DNA of 5,363 nucleotides from Haloferacaceae archaeon (GCA_028274825.1 JAQCMZ010000088.1:1-5363), one strand, 5' to 3'. Positions 1 to 5,224 are shown, numbered from the stretch's first letter. Program-made: numbers and translations. The notes: generated by a model from the sequence alone, not told the origin.

Positions 1-5
1 ATTGA

Positions 6-250
6 AGACCTCAGTATGAAACAGTCGCTCGACAGTGTGGAAACGTGGCTCCTCTCAAGACCCGCCGCTGGCGGTGCGACGGGGGTTGTCGGGTCGTGGT
101 GGAGCGACCTCCACGGACACATCGGTGTGTTCGGGTGTGAATTCCAGCCAACTCCTCACAGACACGGTCGAGGGCAATTACAGTCCGTTGCTGGTGCAGT
201 GCGGCCCTACACACGGAAGCCTCGGGGCTTGTCCCCGAGGGACTTCACTA
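6..250 (+). pseudogene. Decayed 3' part of an IS200/IS605-type TnpB gene (relic)
   Basis: Reading from base 6 in that frame gives 44 open codons that resemble the C-terminal zinc ribbon of TnpB. They contain P-x-Y-x-T followed by RQCGNV, then PLKTRRWRCD and a second cysteine cluster (CDGGC). In TnpB this region reads roughly T-S-x-x-C-x-x-CG-x-V, then an R-x-W/H-x-C-x-x-C ribbon and a DRD-N motif. Here the first cysteine and the DRD motif are missing, and a TGA closes the frame at 138-140. Further on, a different frame gives VAGAVRPYTRKPRG, resembling TnpB tails, directly before a right-end-type hairpin (220-240). Together this suggests a frameshifted remnant of an RNA-guided TnpB nuclease, cut by the window edge. 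The similarity is recalled from family pattern, not from an alignment; it could be chance in GC-rich DNA. Confidence 0.4.
217..248 (+). repeat. IS200/IS605-type right-end hairpin (first of three)
   Basis: A perfect 8-bp stem, CCTCGGGG paired with CCCCGAGG (220-227 with 233-240), closes a 5-nt loop and is followed by the tail GACTTCAC. The structure and its tail resemble the subterminal hairpin that marks the right end of haloarchaeal IS200/IS605-family elements. It lies directly after the TnpB-like relic, as expected for such an end. It could also act as a transcription terminator between the relic and the convergent DUF3054 gene. Confidence 0.45.
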
Positions 251-282
251 CTGATCACTTGTGGCAAACTCAGCCGCCTGTA

Positions 283-690
283 TCACTTGATTTTGAAATA
301 CAGCACCCGCCAGACGCCCAGCCCGACTATCCCCAACACGAGTATGACGACCACAAACGCGGGAGCAGCGCCACCGCGAAACACGCCTACGTATCTGAGA
401 GCAAGCGCGATCACCGCTGTCGGCACCCACGATCGAAGTGCGAGTGGGACCGCCGCTTTTGACGTTTCAGTCGCGCCGGGAGAATACGCCCCGATTGCCG
501 GTGCGACCAGCGCCCATCCGATCAAAAACGGTGCGAACAGCCCACTCATGAACGCGGGGTCGCCTACCAGAGTCGGTGTGTGTTGATAGGCGCCTGCTGT
601 CAGTAACCCCAGAATAACGATGATATCCCCGACGAGGAGCGGGATTGCCCCTCGGTCGAGACGATTGATGAAAAACTGCCGGATATCCAT
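283..690 (-). CDS. DUF3054 family membrane protein
   Basis: A 135-residue integral membrane protein of unknown function, recognised as DUF3054, a family common in haloarchaea and actinobacteria. Four hydrophobic segments are visible at about residues 15-34, 50-69, 82-104 and 109-131, with short loops and a basic tail (KIK). Family-like features are PLLVGDIIVI in the first segment, the PFLIGWALVAPAIGAY stretch in the second, an LR pair in the third and a VWR motif near the end. Length matches the family. I chose the ATG at 690; a GTG two codons upstream would only add two residues. The gene stands alone, facing the TnpB relic at its 3' end and a pentanucleotide repeat upstream. No substrate or partner can be inferred. 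Confidence 0.85.
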   Translation of the reverse strand: MDIRQFFINRLDRGAIPLLVGDIIVILGLLTAGAYQHTPTLVGDPAFMSGLFAPFLIGWALVAPAIGAYSPGATETSKAAVPLALRSWVPTAVIALALRYVGVFRGGAAPAFVVVILVLGIVGLGVWRVLYFKIK

Positions 691-710
691 ATACACTCGT
701 TATTGTCGCC

Positions 711-720
711 TGTATTGAGT
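711..720 (-). promoter_or_regulatory. Possible TATA box of the DUF3054 gene
   Basis: On the minus strand this reads ACTCAATACA, an A/T-richer patch centred about 25 nt upstream of the ATG at 690, the spacing expected for a leaderless archaeal transcript. The match to a TATA consensus is weak. Confidence 0.25.
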
Positions 721-730
721 AGCATGGATT

Positions 731-770
731 CGAGACGAGACGAGATGAGATGAGATGAGATGAGATGAGA
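731..770. repeat. Pentanucleotide tandem repeat, 8 units
   Basis: Three CGAGA units are followed by five TGAGA units with no interruption, 40 bases in all. On the minus strand the tract sits about 40-80 bases upstream of the DUF3054 start, where BRE/TATA or upstream activator elements would lie. Tracts of short identical units change length by replication slippage, so the number of copies may vary between strains and could shift promoter geometry. A 5-bp unit is not a multiple of three, but no real gene appears to span it. Confidence 0.9.
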
Positions 771-809
771 CCTGTCCTCTCGTGACGAGACTTCTACGTA
801 ACGGACTCG

Positions 810-911
810 ATGAGTCGTCTCAATCCCGGGCGAAGTGTCTCCTGGCTTGCCCCCGAGACGGCTCACGGGAGAACAAGGCGAAAGCCCACGGCTTCAGCCG
901 TAGGTAGCTGA
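810..911 (+). pseudogene. TnpB C-terminal relic overlapping a right-end hairpin
   Basis: The frame starting at 810 is open to the TGA at 909-911 and ends RRKPTASAVGS. This resembles the C-terminal tail of a common haloarchaeal IS200/IS605 TnpB type, where the last codons (TASAV-S-E or similar) are written on the end hairpin itself. Upstream of 810 no TnpB catalytic or zinc-ribbon region can be read, so only the element's tail survives. The region separates the pentanucleotide repeat from the methyltransferase gene. The call rests on the short tail plus the hairpin; the rest of the 33 codons is not recognisable. Confidence 0.4.
885..911 (+). repeat. IS200/IS605-type right-end hairpin (second of three)
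   Basis: CCCACGGC (885-892) pairs with GCCGTAGG (897-904) with one C-A mismatch around a TTCA loop, followed by TAGCTGAC. The phrase CCCACGGCTTCAGCCG is typical of archaeal IS200/IS605 right ends, and the tail resembles those after the hairpins at 217-248 and 2508-2563. The presumed cleavage site would lie just after the tail. Confidence 0.5.
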
Positions 912-1017
912 CGTTGAGTGGTCACCGCTGAGATTATGTTCCATTGACCCGAGGTGGCGAGCGCGACGGCCAATGTACATTGAAGCCTGAAATGCGGTCA
1001 CGCAACCGGGGAATTTC

Positions 1018-1608
1018 CTACATCTCGGGAAGCGTCGCCGCGACGGTGTATCCGAACCCACGGTCGAGAATCTCTGCTTGGAATCCCGCCTGTTCGAGCT
1101 CGTCTGTGAGCGTGGCGGGACGAACCAGCAGCGAGTTCATCCCGATCACCCGTTCGCCAACCGCGAGTAAACTTCCGAGTGGGTGACCGGGATCGAATTC
1201 CCGGATCACGAGCACCCCACCTGGACGAAGCACTCGGGCTGTCTCTTTGAGCGCTCGCAGACGCTCCGGAAAATGGTGAAACGCGTCCACGATGATCGCC
1301 GCGTCAACAGCCCCCGAGTCGACCGGTAATCGGCCGGCATCCCCGGCAACGGCGTCGAGTGAGCGATCTCGAGCCTTAGTGAGCATCTCAGAAGTCGCGT
1401 CTATCACGAGAGGATCGTGATCTGAGTTGGCCGTCCGTATCGCTCCCGCCGCTCTGCCGGTCCCTCCTCCGAGATCGATAATCCGCTCGATCGGACGGGT
1501 TGCCCGGTCAACCCCCGACGTGAGAGGTTCAACTCTGGCGCCGGGCATTGCTAAATCGTACAGTGGCGCCACGAGATCGAAAAATCCCCGATCACCCGAG
1601 CCATACAT
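1018..1608 (-). CDS. Class I SAM-dependent methyltransferase (UbiE/MenG-like fold)
   Basis: A 196-residue protein with the Rossmann-like methyltransferase core. Motif I, the glycine-rich SAM loop, is IIDLGGGTGR at residues 43-52. An acidic residue ends strand beta2 (VIDATSEML, Asp70) and would bind the SAM ribose. AGDAGRLPVDSGAVDAAI around residues 88-105 is motif II/III, and AFHHF plus LRPGGVLVIREFDP (127-140) follow, as in the UbiE/COQ5-type Methyltransf_11 group. The N-terminal DLVAPLYDLAMP matches the short cap common in haloarchaeal members. It is cytosolic, without signal or membrane segments. The substrate (a quinone, lipid, small molecule or protein) cannot be told. The ATG at 1608 gives the usual family N-terminus. 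It is divergent from the GNAT gene, sharing a 205-base spacer. Confidence 0.85.
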   Translation of the reverse strand: MYGSGDRGFFDLVAPLYDLAMPGARVEPLTSGVDRATRPIERIIDLGGGTGRAAGAIRTANSDHDPLVIDATSEMLTKARDRSLDAVAGDAGRLPVDSGAVDAAIIVDAFHHFPERLRALKETARVLRPGGVLVIREFDPGHPLGSLLAVGERVIGMNSLLVRPATLTDELEQAGFQAEILDRGFGYTVAATLPEM

Positions 1609-1671
1609 ATCAACAGTATGAAGCCCAGAGAGGAATGTGTCAATCGGTTCTGATGCGACACCGACTTGCTG

Positions 1672-1699
1672 CGTCAGAGGGGCTGGCCTGCGCCTGACG
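1672..1699. other. Inverted repeat in the divergent intergenic region
   Basis: CGTCAG (1672-1677) and CTGACG (1694-1699) are perfect 6-bp arms 16 bases apart, between the divergent methyltransferase and GNAT genes. A second short inverted repeat, TCGGG-TG-CCCGA, lies at 1770-1781. Either could be a regulator site or simply chance in GC-rich sequence. Confidence 0.3.
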
Positions 1700-1813
1700 G
1701 GTCAATGGAGACGCACAGCCAGTTTGAGTCGCAGACAGTGTGATCCGACGGATATTCAATCGAGTGGCATCGGGTGCCCGAGCGTTCAAGCGGCGTCCTC
1801 ACGAGTGTATCAT

Positions 1814-2455
1814 ATGGAGTATACGGTCCTGGGCTGGCCGCCGGACGGTCCGACGCTCCGTCTCGATTTTCGGACATTCGCCTACGCTGGCAAGTTCGTC
1901 ATGTCGAACACAGGAAAAGCCGTGATCCGTGCGAGTGAACCAGACGAACGGCCGCCAGATGGAGACACCGTGCGGCCAACCCACGCCGATTCGGCCACCG
2001 AATCTATCGATGTGGGGGAATTTGCCCGCGATATTGTCGCTGCGACGGCGTTCAACGAGGACCGAACCGACGGTGACACCGCCTGGATCCGGTATATCTC
2101 GGTTCACGTCGAAAAACGGGGGTCGGGACTCGGGGCAACTCTCGCCGATTTCACCGCCAGATCGATCGAACAGCACGGATACGAAACCATCCGGATTGCC
2201 GTCAACAACTCATTCGCTTACGAGGCGCTGTACAAAGCCGGATTTAGGTACACCGGTCGGGAGACAGGGCTCGCCGAACTCGTGTTGGAGCGGTCGACTC
2301 CTGACCCTGTGAGTCGCTATCAGGAGGGCCTCGACGTGTTCCGTTCCCGCGACCTCTCGGAAGCTGAAGCCACATTTCTCGAATCGCGTCAAAAGACGCA
2401 CCCGCCGGCGGAAGTTGCCCCTGTCGACGAGAGTTACAATCATAAGTGCAATTAA
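1814..2455 (+). CDS. GNAT family N-acetyltransferase
   Basis: A 213-residue acetyltransferase of the GNAT superfamily, transferring acetyl from acetyl-CoA to an unknown amine. Motif A spans about residues 92-123 (IRYISVHVEKRGSGLGATL), with the acetyl-CoA pyrophosphate loop R-x-x-G-x-G at Arg102-Gly107. Motif B is NNSFAYEALYKAGFRYTG at about 131-148. The N-terminus MEYTVLGWPPDGPTLRLD and FAYAGKFVMSNTGKAV match a haloarchaeal GNAT subfamily, which is why I start at the ATG at 1814, not 59 codons earlier in the open frame. Residues 45-66 are a hydrophilic, proline- and acid-rich insert. After the GNAT fold an acidic tail of about 50 residues begins (YQEGLDVFRSRDLSEAEATF), looking helical and perhaps TPR-like. 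No clear TATA box lies 27 bases upstream; the A/T-rich GATATTCAAT at 1751-1760 is possible. Confidence 0.85.
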   Translation: MEYTVLGWPPDGPTLRLDFRTFAYAGKFVMSNTGKAVIRASEPDERPPDGDTVRPTHADSATESIDVGEFARDIVAATAFNEDRTDGDTAWIRYISVHVEKRGSGLGATLADFTARSIEQHGYETIRIAVNNSFAYEALYKAGFRYTGRETGLAELVLERSTPDPVSRYQEGLDVFRSRDLSEAEATFLESRQKTHPPAEVAPVDESYNHKCN

Positions 2456-2507
2456 GCTGTTATAATCTGATTTTGCATTCAGTTCGAAACGTCTAATCAG
2501 CCTGCTG

Positions 2508-2563
2508 TGAATTACCCCACCCTCCCGCGCTCGGGGCTCCTCGCCCCTCGGTTGTTGAGGGTG
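2508..2563 (-). repeat. IS200/IS605-type right-end hairpin (third, leftward)
   Basis: CACCCTC (2518-2524) pairs with GAGGGTG (2557-2563). Inside it GGGGC (2533-2537) pairs with GCCCC (2543-2547). On the minus strand the hairpin is followed by GGGTAATTCAC, close to the tails of the two rightward hairpins at 217-248 and 885-911. This fixes the likely orientation of the surrounding element as leftward. Confidence 0.45.
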
Positions 2564-2565
2564 TC

Positions 2566-2739
2566 GTCAGAACTCTCCGAGTTCTGACTGCTCACCAGAA
2601 GTCAGCGACTTCTGGTGATGGGGCTTCCTGGTTCTGTGTCGGAATGTATCCCCGACACAGAAACAGGGGTTCCAGACTCCGCAGGCGAGTTCCCTTCACG
2701 GGTGGTTCGGAGTGTCCCACTCCTCCCGGTTGGACACTC
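2566..2739. ncRNA. Candidate structured RNA: four strong consecutive hairpins
   Basis: Four near-perfect stems follow each other with only short spacers. The first is a 10-bp stem with a TCC loop (2566-2588). The second is a 12-bp stem with an AGC loop (2592-2618). The third is an 11-bp stem with a 9-nt loop (2632-2662), extended by a 4-bp outer stem CCTG/CAGG (2627-2630 with 2664-2667). The fourth is an 8-bp stem with a 14-nt loop (2710-2739). Being inverted repeats they would fold in either transcript. Such a density is far above what unselected intergenic DNA shows and suggests RNA-level function, for example the scaffold of a transposon-encoded guide RNA. Direct evidence of transcription is absent. 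Confidence 0.35.
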
Positions 2740-2990
2740 AGCCACAATCGACGGTGCGCGCTTCTTGTCGCGCTTGAACATCGTCGAAACTGTGGTGAGC
2801 ATCGTACTACTCTGTTTGACTGTAGGGGTAGTAAGCGTGGCGGAGAATGTGCAAGTAACTCGTGCGGGCGCTGTATCCCCTCCCTACTCACGGCTTCGCC
2901 GCTCGCTGAGCAAGGGGGCTTAGCGCCCTCAATTCAGCTAAATATGACCGCAGACTTCACAGCGAATGAACTTTCTGTGTCTTCGACAAC

Positions 2991-2998
2991 TGTTAATG
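2991..2998 (+). promoter_or_regulatory. TATA-like box of fen
   Basis: TGTTAATG lies with its TTAA about 28-31 bases before the fen ATG at 3024, the spacing expected for a leaderless haloarchaeal transcript. It overlaps the left edge of the palindrome at 2996-3011. Confidence 0.45.
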
Positions 2999-3011
2999 AG
3001 TGTCCACTCAT
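2996..3011. promoter_or_regulatory. Operator-like palindrome at the fen promoter
   Basis: ATGAGTG and CACTCAT form perfect 7-bp arms around a TC spacer. The site lies between the TATA-like box and the fen start codon, touching the box, so a dimeric winged-helix or similar regulator bound here would block transcription initiation. No protein can be named. Confidence 0.4.
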
Positions 3012-3023
3012 AGATGGTGTACG

Positions 3024-4004
3024 ATGGGTAATGCGGATCTCCGGCAGTTGGCGTCACTGCGCGACGTCTCGTTCACCGCTCTCGAGGGGAGCGTTGTCGC
3101 GATTGACGCACACAATTGGCTGTACAAATACCTCACGACGACTGTAAAGTGGACCACTGAGGAAGCCTATACCACTGGGTCCGACCAGGAGGTGGCAAAT
3201 CTCATTGGTATCGTGCAGGGACTGCCGAAGTTTTTCGATCACGATCTGACGCCGGTGTTCGTCTTTGACGGCGGTGTGACGGAACTGAAAGAAGACGAGG
3301 TGCAACGTCGCCGCGAAAAACGCGAAGACGCACAACAACAGCTCGCAGAGGCGCAAGCTGAAGGTGATCGTATCGAAGCATCGCGGCTAGAGGCACAGAC
3401 TCAGCATCTGACCACGACAATCCACGAGACGAGCCGAGGACTGTTCGATCGGTTAGATATTCCGTATCTGGAGGCTCCGGCAGAGGGGGAAGCTCAGTGC
3501 GCGTATATGGCTCGCAGAGGTGCCGTCGACTTCGTTGGCAGTGAGGATTATGACTCGCTTCTGTTCGGGGCACCGCGCACCGTCCGGCAACTCACGAGTA
3601 AGGGTGACCCCGAGCTCATGAGTCTCGAAGCCACACTCGAAGAACTGGAACTCACGCTCGAACAGCTGGTCGATGTCGGGATCCTCTGCGGGACAGACTT
3701 CAACGAGGGTTTGGACGGTGTCGGACCGAAAACAGCCCTGCAAGGCGTCCAAAAGCACGGTGACCTGTGGGGGGTTCTTCAGGAACGTGGGGAGACGATT
3801 TCACACGCCGACCGGATCCGAGAGCTGTACTTTGACCCGCCTGTGACCGCCGAGTACAATCTCGATCTGGATATCGACCCAGATATCGACTCTGCACGGT
3901 CATACGTCGTCGACGAATGGGAGGTTGACCCGTCGGAAGTCACTCGTGGGTTCGATCGGCTTGAGTCGTCGCTGGTTCAGACCGGTCTCGATGACTGGAC
4001 ATAG
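3024..4004 (+). CDS. fen: Flap endonuclease 1 (FEN1/XPG family)
   Basis: A 326-residue structure-specific 5' nuclease that removes 5' flaps during Okazaki fragment maturation and long-patch base excision repair, working with PCNA. The start at 3024 gives the family N-terminus MGNADLRQLASL, with Gly2 after Met as FEN1 requires; the GTG 8 codons upstream is not conserved. The XPG N domain spans about 1-105, with metal ligands Asp28 (VVAIDAHNWLYKY) and Asp82 (FVFDGG). The charged helical arch covers about 85-135. The XPG I domain carries Glu154 and Glu156 (APAEGEAQ) and Asp175 and Asp177 (SEDYDSLLFG). Asp225 (CGTDFNEG) and the helix-two-turn-helix DNA grip GVGPKTA (232-238) follow. All seven acidic residues are present. 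The C-terminus QTGLDDWT resembles a PCNA-binding PIP box but lacks the usual aromatic pair. Its composition is acidic, as in haloarchaea. Confidence 0.96.
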   Translation: MGNADLRQLASLRDVSFTALEGSVVAIDAHNWLYKYLTTTVKWTTEEAYTTGSDQEVANLIGIVQGLPKFFDHDLTPVFVFDGGVTELKEDEVQRRREKREDAQQQLAEAQAEGDRIEASRLEAQTQHLTTTIHETSRGLFDRLDIPYLEAPAEGEAQCAYMARRGAVDFVGSEDYDSLLFGAPRTVRQLTSKGDPELMSLEATLEELELTLEQLVDVGILCGTDFNEGLDGVGPKTALQGVQKHGDLWGVLQERGETISHADRIRELYFDPPVTAEYNLDLDIDPDIDSARSYVVDEWEVDPSEVTRGFDRLESSLVQTGLDDWT

Positions 4005-4017
4005 CTGAGCGACATTC

Positions 4018-4081
4018 GTTCAACCAGCCGTCTAACAGCTGTTGATAATTTGATTGTCGATACGTCGGCTGGAGCGTGAAC
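4018..4081. terminator. Nested inverted repeat after fen, possible terminator
   Basis: GTTCA and CCAGCCG (4018-4030) face CGGCTGG and TGAAC (4066-4081), giving a 7-bp perfect stem with a 5-bp outer extension across a bulge. Inside the loop lies the 10-bp palindrome AACAGCTGTT (4034-4043). It begins 14 bases after the fen stop codon. Archaeal termination usually depends on T-tracts and there is none right behind it, so a 3' end processing or protein-binding role is equally possible. Confidence 0.35.
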
Positions 4082-4550
4082 ACTGCCATTCCCAGTGGAA
4101 TCCGTGCGGTTTCGCTCAACACTGTTGATCGAACTACCAACTACCGGTAACGAGCCGGTGATTCAGAGTTCCTGATGTCGATCTCGAGACTCGGGGCGGG
4201 CCGTCCAACGTGGCTCTCGTAACTGTTCACTGGGTCAGAACTGGAAATGCCAGTTGCAGGTTCGGTGATGTATGACGGTCGTTGGAAACACAGAGTTATC
4301 AGTCATCCTGAAGCCCGTGATTCTGTGTGAACCGATTTTGTGACGCGTCCCGATCTGACCAGTCAAATCGCATCGCCAGCAGACAGTAGCACGGATAAAC
4401 GGTGTTGACGATCCCGCGCCCCATTCTGTCGGTGTCAGATTTTCCCGTGACCCACCGCGGGGCGGCCGTGTTGAACCGTCTGTGGACACAACGTCAGGTG
4501 CGTGTCACCCAGTCGCTGTCGGGTACCGGGGGGAGACTAGCAACCGGCTC

Positions 4551-4558
4551 TCTTTTCA
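4551..4558 (+). promoter_or_regulatory. TATA-like box of bolA
   Basis: TCTTTTCA is a T-rich patch centred about 27 bases before the bolA ATG at 4582, consistent with a leaderless transcript. A purine run GGAAGGG also lies 5-11 bases before the ATG and could act as a weak Shine-Dalgarno site, so translation mode is undecided. Confidence 0.3.
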
Positions 4559-4581
4559 TCCGACAACTACTGGAAGGGTGT

Positions 4582-4845
4582 ATGGACAGTGAGGATGTCG
4601 AGCGCCTGATCGAAACAGAAATCGAGAACGCAGAGGCCACCGTCTCCACGCCTCGGGTTCCTGATCACCAGTATGAAGATCAACACTTTGCAGCTGTCGT
4701 GATCTCGCCTGCCTTCGAGGGAAAATCACTGGTCAAACAGCACGAAATGGTATTTGACGCGCTCGGCGACCACATGACACAGGATGTTCATGCCATGGAA
4801 GTTGAGACGTACACTCCGGAGGCGTATGACAAGCACGGGACGTGA
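4582..4845 (+). CDS. bolA: BolA family protein
   Basis: An 87-residue protein of the BolA/IbaG family, small cytosolic proteins that partner monothiol glutaredoxins in iron-sulfur and redox homeostasis and in bacteria also affect morphology genes. The signature is clear: an N-terminal helix (EDVERLIETEIENAEATV), a variable loop, then DQHFAAVVISPAFEGKSLVKQHEMVFDAL (33-61), which contains the class II KH-like helix-turn-helix, and MTQDVHAMEVETYTPEAY at 65-82. His35 is in the region of the variable loop ligand and His70 corresponds to the conserved C-terminal histidine used with glutaredoxin-bound clusters. Length fits the family. I start at 4582 because the 60 codons upstream in frame show no family similarity. 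No glutaredoxin gene is adjacent; the broken fumC lies downstream. Confidence 0.92.
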   Translation: MDSEDVERLIETEIENAEATVSTPRVPDHQYEDQHFAAVVISPAFEGKSLVKQHEMVFDALGDHMTQDVHAMEVETYTPEAYDKHGT

Positions 4846-5224
4846 ACGATCCTGCCTGACTCGCTCACTCTGCTCTCTACTCACACCGTGGAGTCTGCCC
4901 TGGCGCTCTCAATCCTGTCAATCACGCTGTGGTGAATAACCGCTCGTGGGCCACAACGAGACAATACCGATTTTGAGAGCGGTGCGACGAGTCACTTACC
5001 AGCTGATCCACCCGCCGATCACTTTGCCACACCGCTATCCAACAGAACGGTAAATCGCGGTCTCACAGATTCACTCATCTACCTGAATCTTCACCTGACA
5101 ATAGAGGCGAGCTCTGAGCGTCTGCAGACGATGAGTGATCTTGTGTGGCTGGGTTCCTGACTAGCTGCCCTGGCCAATCGTCTCTTCGCTATCTTTTCTG
5201 GCACTCGGTCGAAACAGAGTGAAC
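4846..5224. other. Gene-free spacer between bolA and the fumC relic
   Basis: I see no gene in these 379 bases. All six frames are interrupted at short intervals and none shows a family motif. The only suggestive element is TATCTTTT at 5190-5197, centred about 31 bases before the fumC ATG, which may be the old promoter of that gene. Confidence 0.5.

Larger units (their letters stand above)
2508..2943. mobile_element. Multi-hairpin non-coding element, probably IS200/IS605-derived (MITE or relic)
   Basis: This block between GNAT and fen contains about nine successive inverted repeats and no convincing gene. Its left edge, read on the minus strand, ends in a GAGGGTGGGGTAATTCAC right-end-type tail after a 7-bp hairpin. 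Its right edge carries another small hairpin (2914-2930, GGGGGC/GCCCTC, one G-T pair). On the minus strand the frame across 2602-2802 gives ESGTPVSV and DTEPGSP, faintly like the low-complexity tails of haloarchaeal TnpB proteins. I therefore read it as a leftward IS200/IS605-type remnant or MITE in which coding sequence is lost and RNA structure kept. An IscB-type omega-RNA region or an unrelated structured RNA are alternatives. The boundaries are estimates. Confidence 0.45.
4005..4581. other. Gene-free spacer between fen and bolA
   Basis: No recognisable gene lies in these 577 bases on either strand. The open frames present show no family motifs and are not supported by neighbours. The stretch holds an imperfect nested inverted repeat near fen (4018-4081), a small hairpin AACTGG-AAATG-CCAGTT (4239-4255), and the bolA promoter area at its right end. 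Much of it may be decayed coding or mobile DNA that I cannot identify. Confidence 0.5.

Noticed and set aside
16..586. Two long overlapping rightward open frames (16-462 and 35-586)
   Set aside because: They run antisense through the well-supported DUF3054 gene and share no family pattern; only short stretches before base 250 resemble TnpB remains, in a different frame.
731..770. CRISPR array
   Set aside because: The units are 5 bp and contiguous without spacers, so it is a microsatellite.
1637..1813. 59-codon N-terminal extension of the GNAT frame
   Set aside because: The subfamily N-terminus MEYTVLGWP begins at 1814; the extension is not similar to anything expected and overlaps the promoter region.
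2602..2802. Leftward 66-codon frame as a real protein
   Set aside because: It crosses the same hairpins; only faint TnpB-tail-like phrases (ESGTPVSV, DTEPGSP) are seen, so it is treated as part of the mobile relic.
3000..3023. GTG at 3000 as the fen start
   Set aside because: FEN1 begins with Met-Gly; the ATG at 3024 gives the conserved MGNADL and correct spacing to the TATA-like box.
2615..3147. Rightward open frames 2615-2923 and 2644-3147
   Set aside because: They are written across perfect hairpins, which explains their odd repetitive composition, and the second runs into fen in another frame. No domain is recognisable, although a homologue alignment could revive the first.
3054..3903. 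Leftward open frames inside fen
   Set aside because: They are shadows of the strongly conserved fen reading frame.
4235..4489. Leftward 84-codon frame in the fen-bolA spacer
   Set aside because: No recognisable motif, no promoter or neighbour support, and a composition unlike the acidic neighbouring proteins.
4402..4581. 60-codon N-terminal extension of bolA
   Set aside because: BolA proteins of this type start close to the first helix; the upstream residues show no similarity and 4582 has a promoter-like patch at the right distance.
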